Shown here piece by piece: positions 63,264 to 64,000 of a stretch of DNA of 64,000 bases; position 1 is the first letter of the stretch, and each line of letters opens with the position of its first letter. Source of the DNA: Pontibacter virosus (GTDB taxonomy: Bacteria > Bacteroidota > Bacteroidia > Cytophagales > Hymenobacteraceae); contig NZ_QEKI01000012.1 in the NCBI RefSeq assembly GCF_003096355.1, positions 1-64,000 of the forward strand, given 5' to 3'. The translations under genes were made by a program, and so were the position numbers. The notes under the pieces are model-generated. The model saw only the letters and a list, made by a program, of their open reading frames with translations, did not search any database and was not told the DNA's origin.

Positions 63264-64000
63264 TTACTTCAATAATTCGAATACACCCGCTACGCCTTGA
63301 CCACCGCCAACGCAGGCCGTCACAATGCCGTGCTTGCCACCTGTGCGACGCAGATCGCTGAAGAGCTGCACGCTTAGCTTGGCGCCCGAGCAACCCAGTG
63401 GGTGACCTAGGGCAATGGCACCGCCGTTGATGTTCAGTTTAGCCGGGTCGAACTCGAGGTGACGCATCACGGCGATGGACTGGGCAGCAAAGGCCTCGTT
63501 CATCTCGATCAGATCGATGTCGTTGAGGGTCATGCCCGCCTGCTTTAAAGCTTTAGGAACAGCTGCAATCGGACCCATACCCATGATGCGCGGATCCACA
63601 CCGCCTGTACCATAGCTAATTAACCTGGCAATTGGCTCGAGGTTTAGCTCCTTCACCATGCGCTCGCTCATCACAATCACAAAGGCGGCCCCGTCAGAGG
63701 TCTGCGACGAGTTACCGGCCGTTACAGAACCACCTGCAGCGAACACCGGCTTCAGACGCGCCAAAGCCTCCATAGAGGTATCAGCACGCGGCCCCTCATC
63801 GGTATCCACCACGTAAGAGCGGGTCTTCTTTTTGCCGTTCTCGTCCACGTAAGTTTCCTCTATGGTAATCGGCACGATCTGGTCTTTGAAGTAACCGTTT
63901 TTGATGGCGTTGATCGCCTTTTGGTGTGAGTTAAATGCAAACTCGTCCTGATCTTCACGTGAAACCTTGTAGTCGGCGGCCACTGCCTCGGCTGTGAGGC
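63264..64000 (-). CDS. Acetyl-CoA acyltransferase (thiolase), partial
   Basis: The C-terminal part of a thiolase; the frame runs open through the right edge ([20 protein letters not shown]), so the N-terminal portion lies beyond 64000. Visible catalytic blocks: [39 protein letters not shown] (catalytic His) and the C-terminal [19 protein letters not shown] with the second active Cys. Ends 38 bases before the acyl-CoA dehydrogenase start, probably one operon. Confidence 0.95.
   Translation of the reverse strand, partial: LTAEAVAADYKVSREDQDEFAFNSHQKAINAIKNGYFKDQIVPITIEETYVDENGKKKTRSYVVDTDEGPRADTSMEALARLKPVFAAGGSVTAGNSSQTSDGAAFVIVMSERMVKELNLEPIARLISYGTGGVDPRIMGMGPIAAVPKALKQAGMTLNDIDLIEMNEAFAAQSIAVMRHLEFDPAKLNINGGAIALGHPLGCSGAKLSVQLFSDLRRTGGKHGIVTACVGGGQGVAGVFELLK

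Larger units (their letters stand above)
1..64000. repeat. Highly iterated octamer CTATACCT / AGGTATAG across the window
   Basis: About 70 exact copies by hand count on both strands, in genes and between them. Examples: 1928, 3882, 4841, 5022, 7945, 8428, 12100, 13394, 15595, 16610, 18526, 18621, 22037, 24768, 28300, 34183, 38024, 44713, 46087, 58963 (positions approximate). The wider preference is GCTATACCTG / CAGGTATAGC. No exact copy was seen from about 47,990 to 56,850 or from about 39,195 to 44,030. Count is manual and may be off by several. Confidence 0.75.

Overview
The window is a chromosomal segment of a Bacteroidota bacterium. Promoters follow the phylum's TTTG / TAnnTTTG pattern, and the gliding lipoprotein genes gldB and gldD, the membrane gene gldE, several phylum-typical families (DUF2480, group III truncated haemoglobin, THX, DUF4890, OMP_b-brl porins) and a tRNA-His of the usual Bacteroidota form are present. 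By eye the base composition is near 50% GC with short intergenic gaps and paired convergent terminators. This suggests Cytophagales, family Hymenobacteraceae, perhaps Pontibacter-like; the genus is inference.

Layout. 1-1034: leader of a leftward rRNA operon (16S lies outside the window) with four evenly built tandem promoters and a boxA. 1.1-4.7 kb (-): rpmH, rnpA, ctpA-type protease, tsaB, DUF2480. 4.9-16.5 kb: M61 peptidase, FAD reductase, PfkB kinase, tRNA-His, DinB, dihydroorotase, serpin, DEAD-box helicase, GNAT, upp. 16.7-24.1 kb (+): Wzi/RemB-like barrel, MsbA-type exporter, gmhA, a 1-kb repeat-rich gap, comM. 24.3-26.8 kb: three tandem outer-membrane barrel paralogs. 26.8-40.7 kb (mostly -): M20 dipeptidase, plsY, a 1596-residue exported protein of unknown function, prmA, DUF6150, tpiA, uvrA, the tiny THX gene, MFS exporter. 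41.2-48.4 kb: truncated haemoglobin, ECF sigma with a small overlapping partner gene, nth, DUF4890, a frameshifted exported protein, glycosyltransferase, gldB, a fourth barrel. 48.4-55.5 kb: RNase G, a 29-residue COX24-type ribosomal protein, TPR, HU, then divergent mutY-ssb-gldE-gldD. 55.6-56.6 kb: an AT-rich island with an HNH gene split by a frameshift. 56.7-64 kb: recG, an unknown exported protein, GT2, acyl-CoA dehydrogenase and a thiolase cut by the window end.

Themes: translation and RNA turnover (rrn leader, rpmH, rnpA, tsaB, RNase G, two very small ribosomal-protein genes); DNA repair and recombination (uvrA, nth, mutY, ssb, recG, comM); cell envelope (gmhA, plsY, ABC exporter, barrels, the giant exported protein); gliding/type IX secretion (gldB, gldD, gldE and possibly the RemB-like barrel).

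The most unusual signal is not a gene. The octamer CTATACCT / AGGTATAG occurs about 70 times by hand count on both strands, inside genes and between them, where roughly two would be expected by chance in 64 kb. It is a candidate highly iterated genome motif of unknown function. Other items worth attention are the two single-base frameshifts, a terminator abutting the nth start codon, a structured leader before the ABC exporter, and the unrecognised 1596-residue protein.
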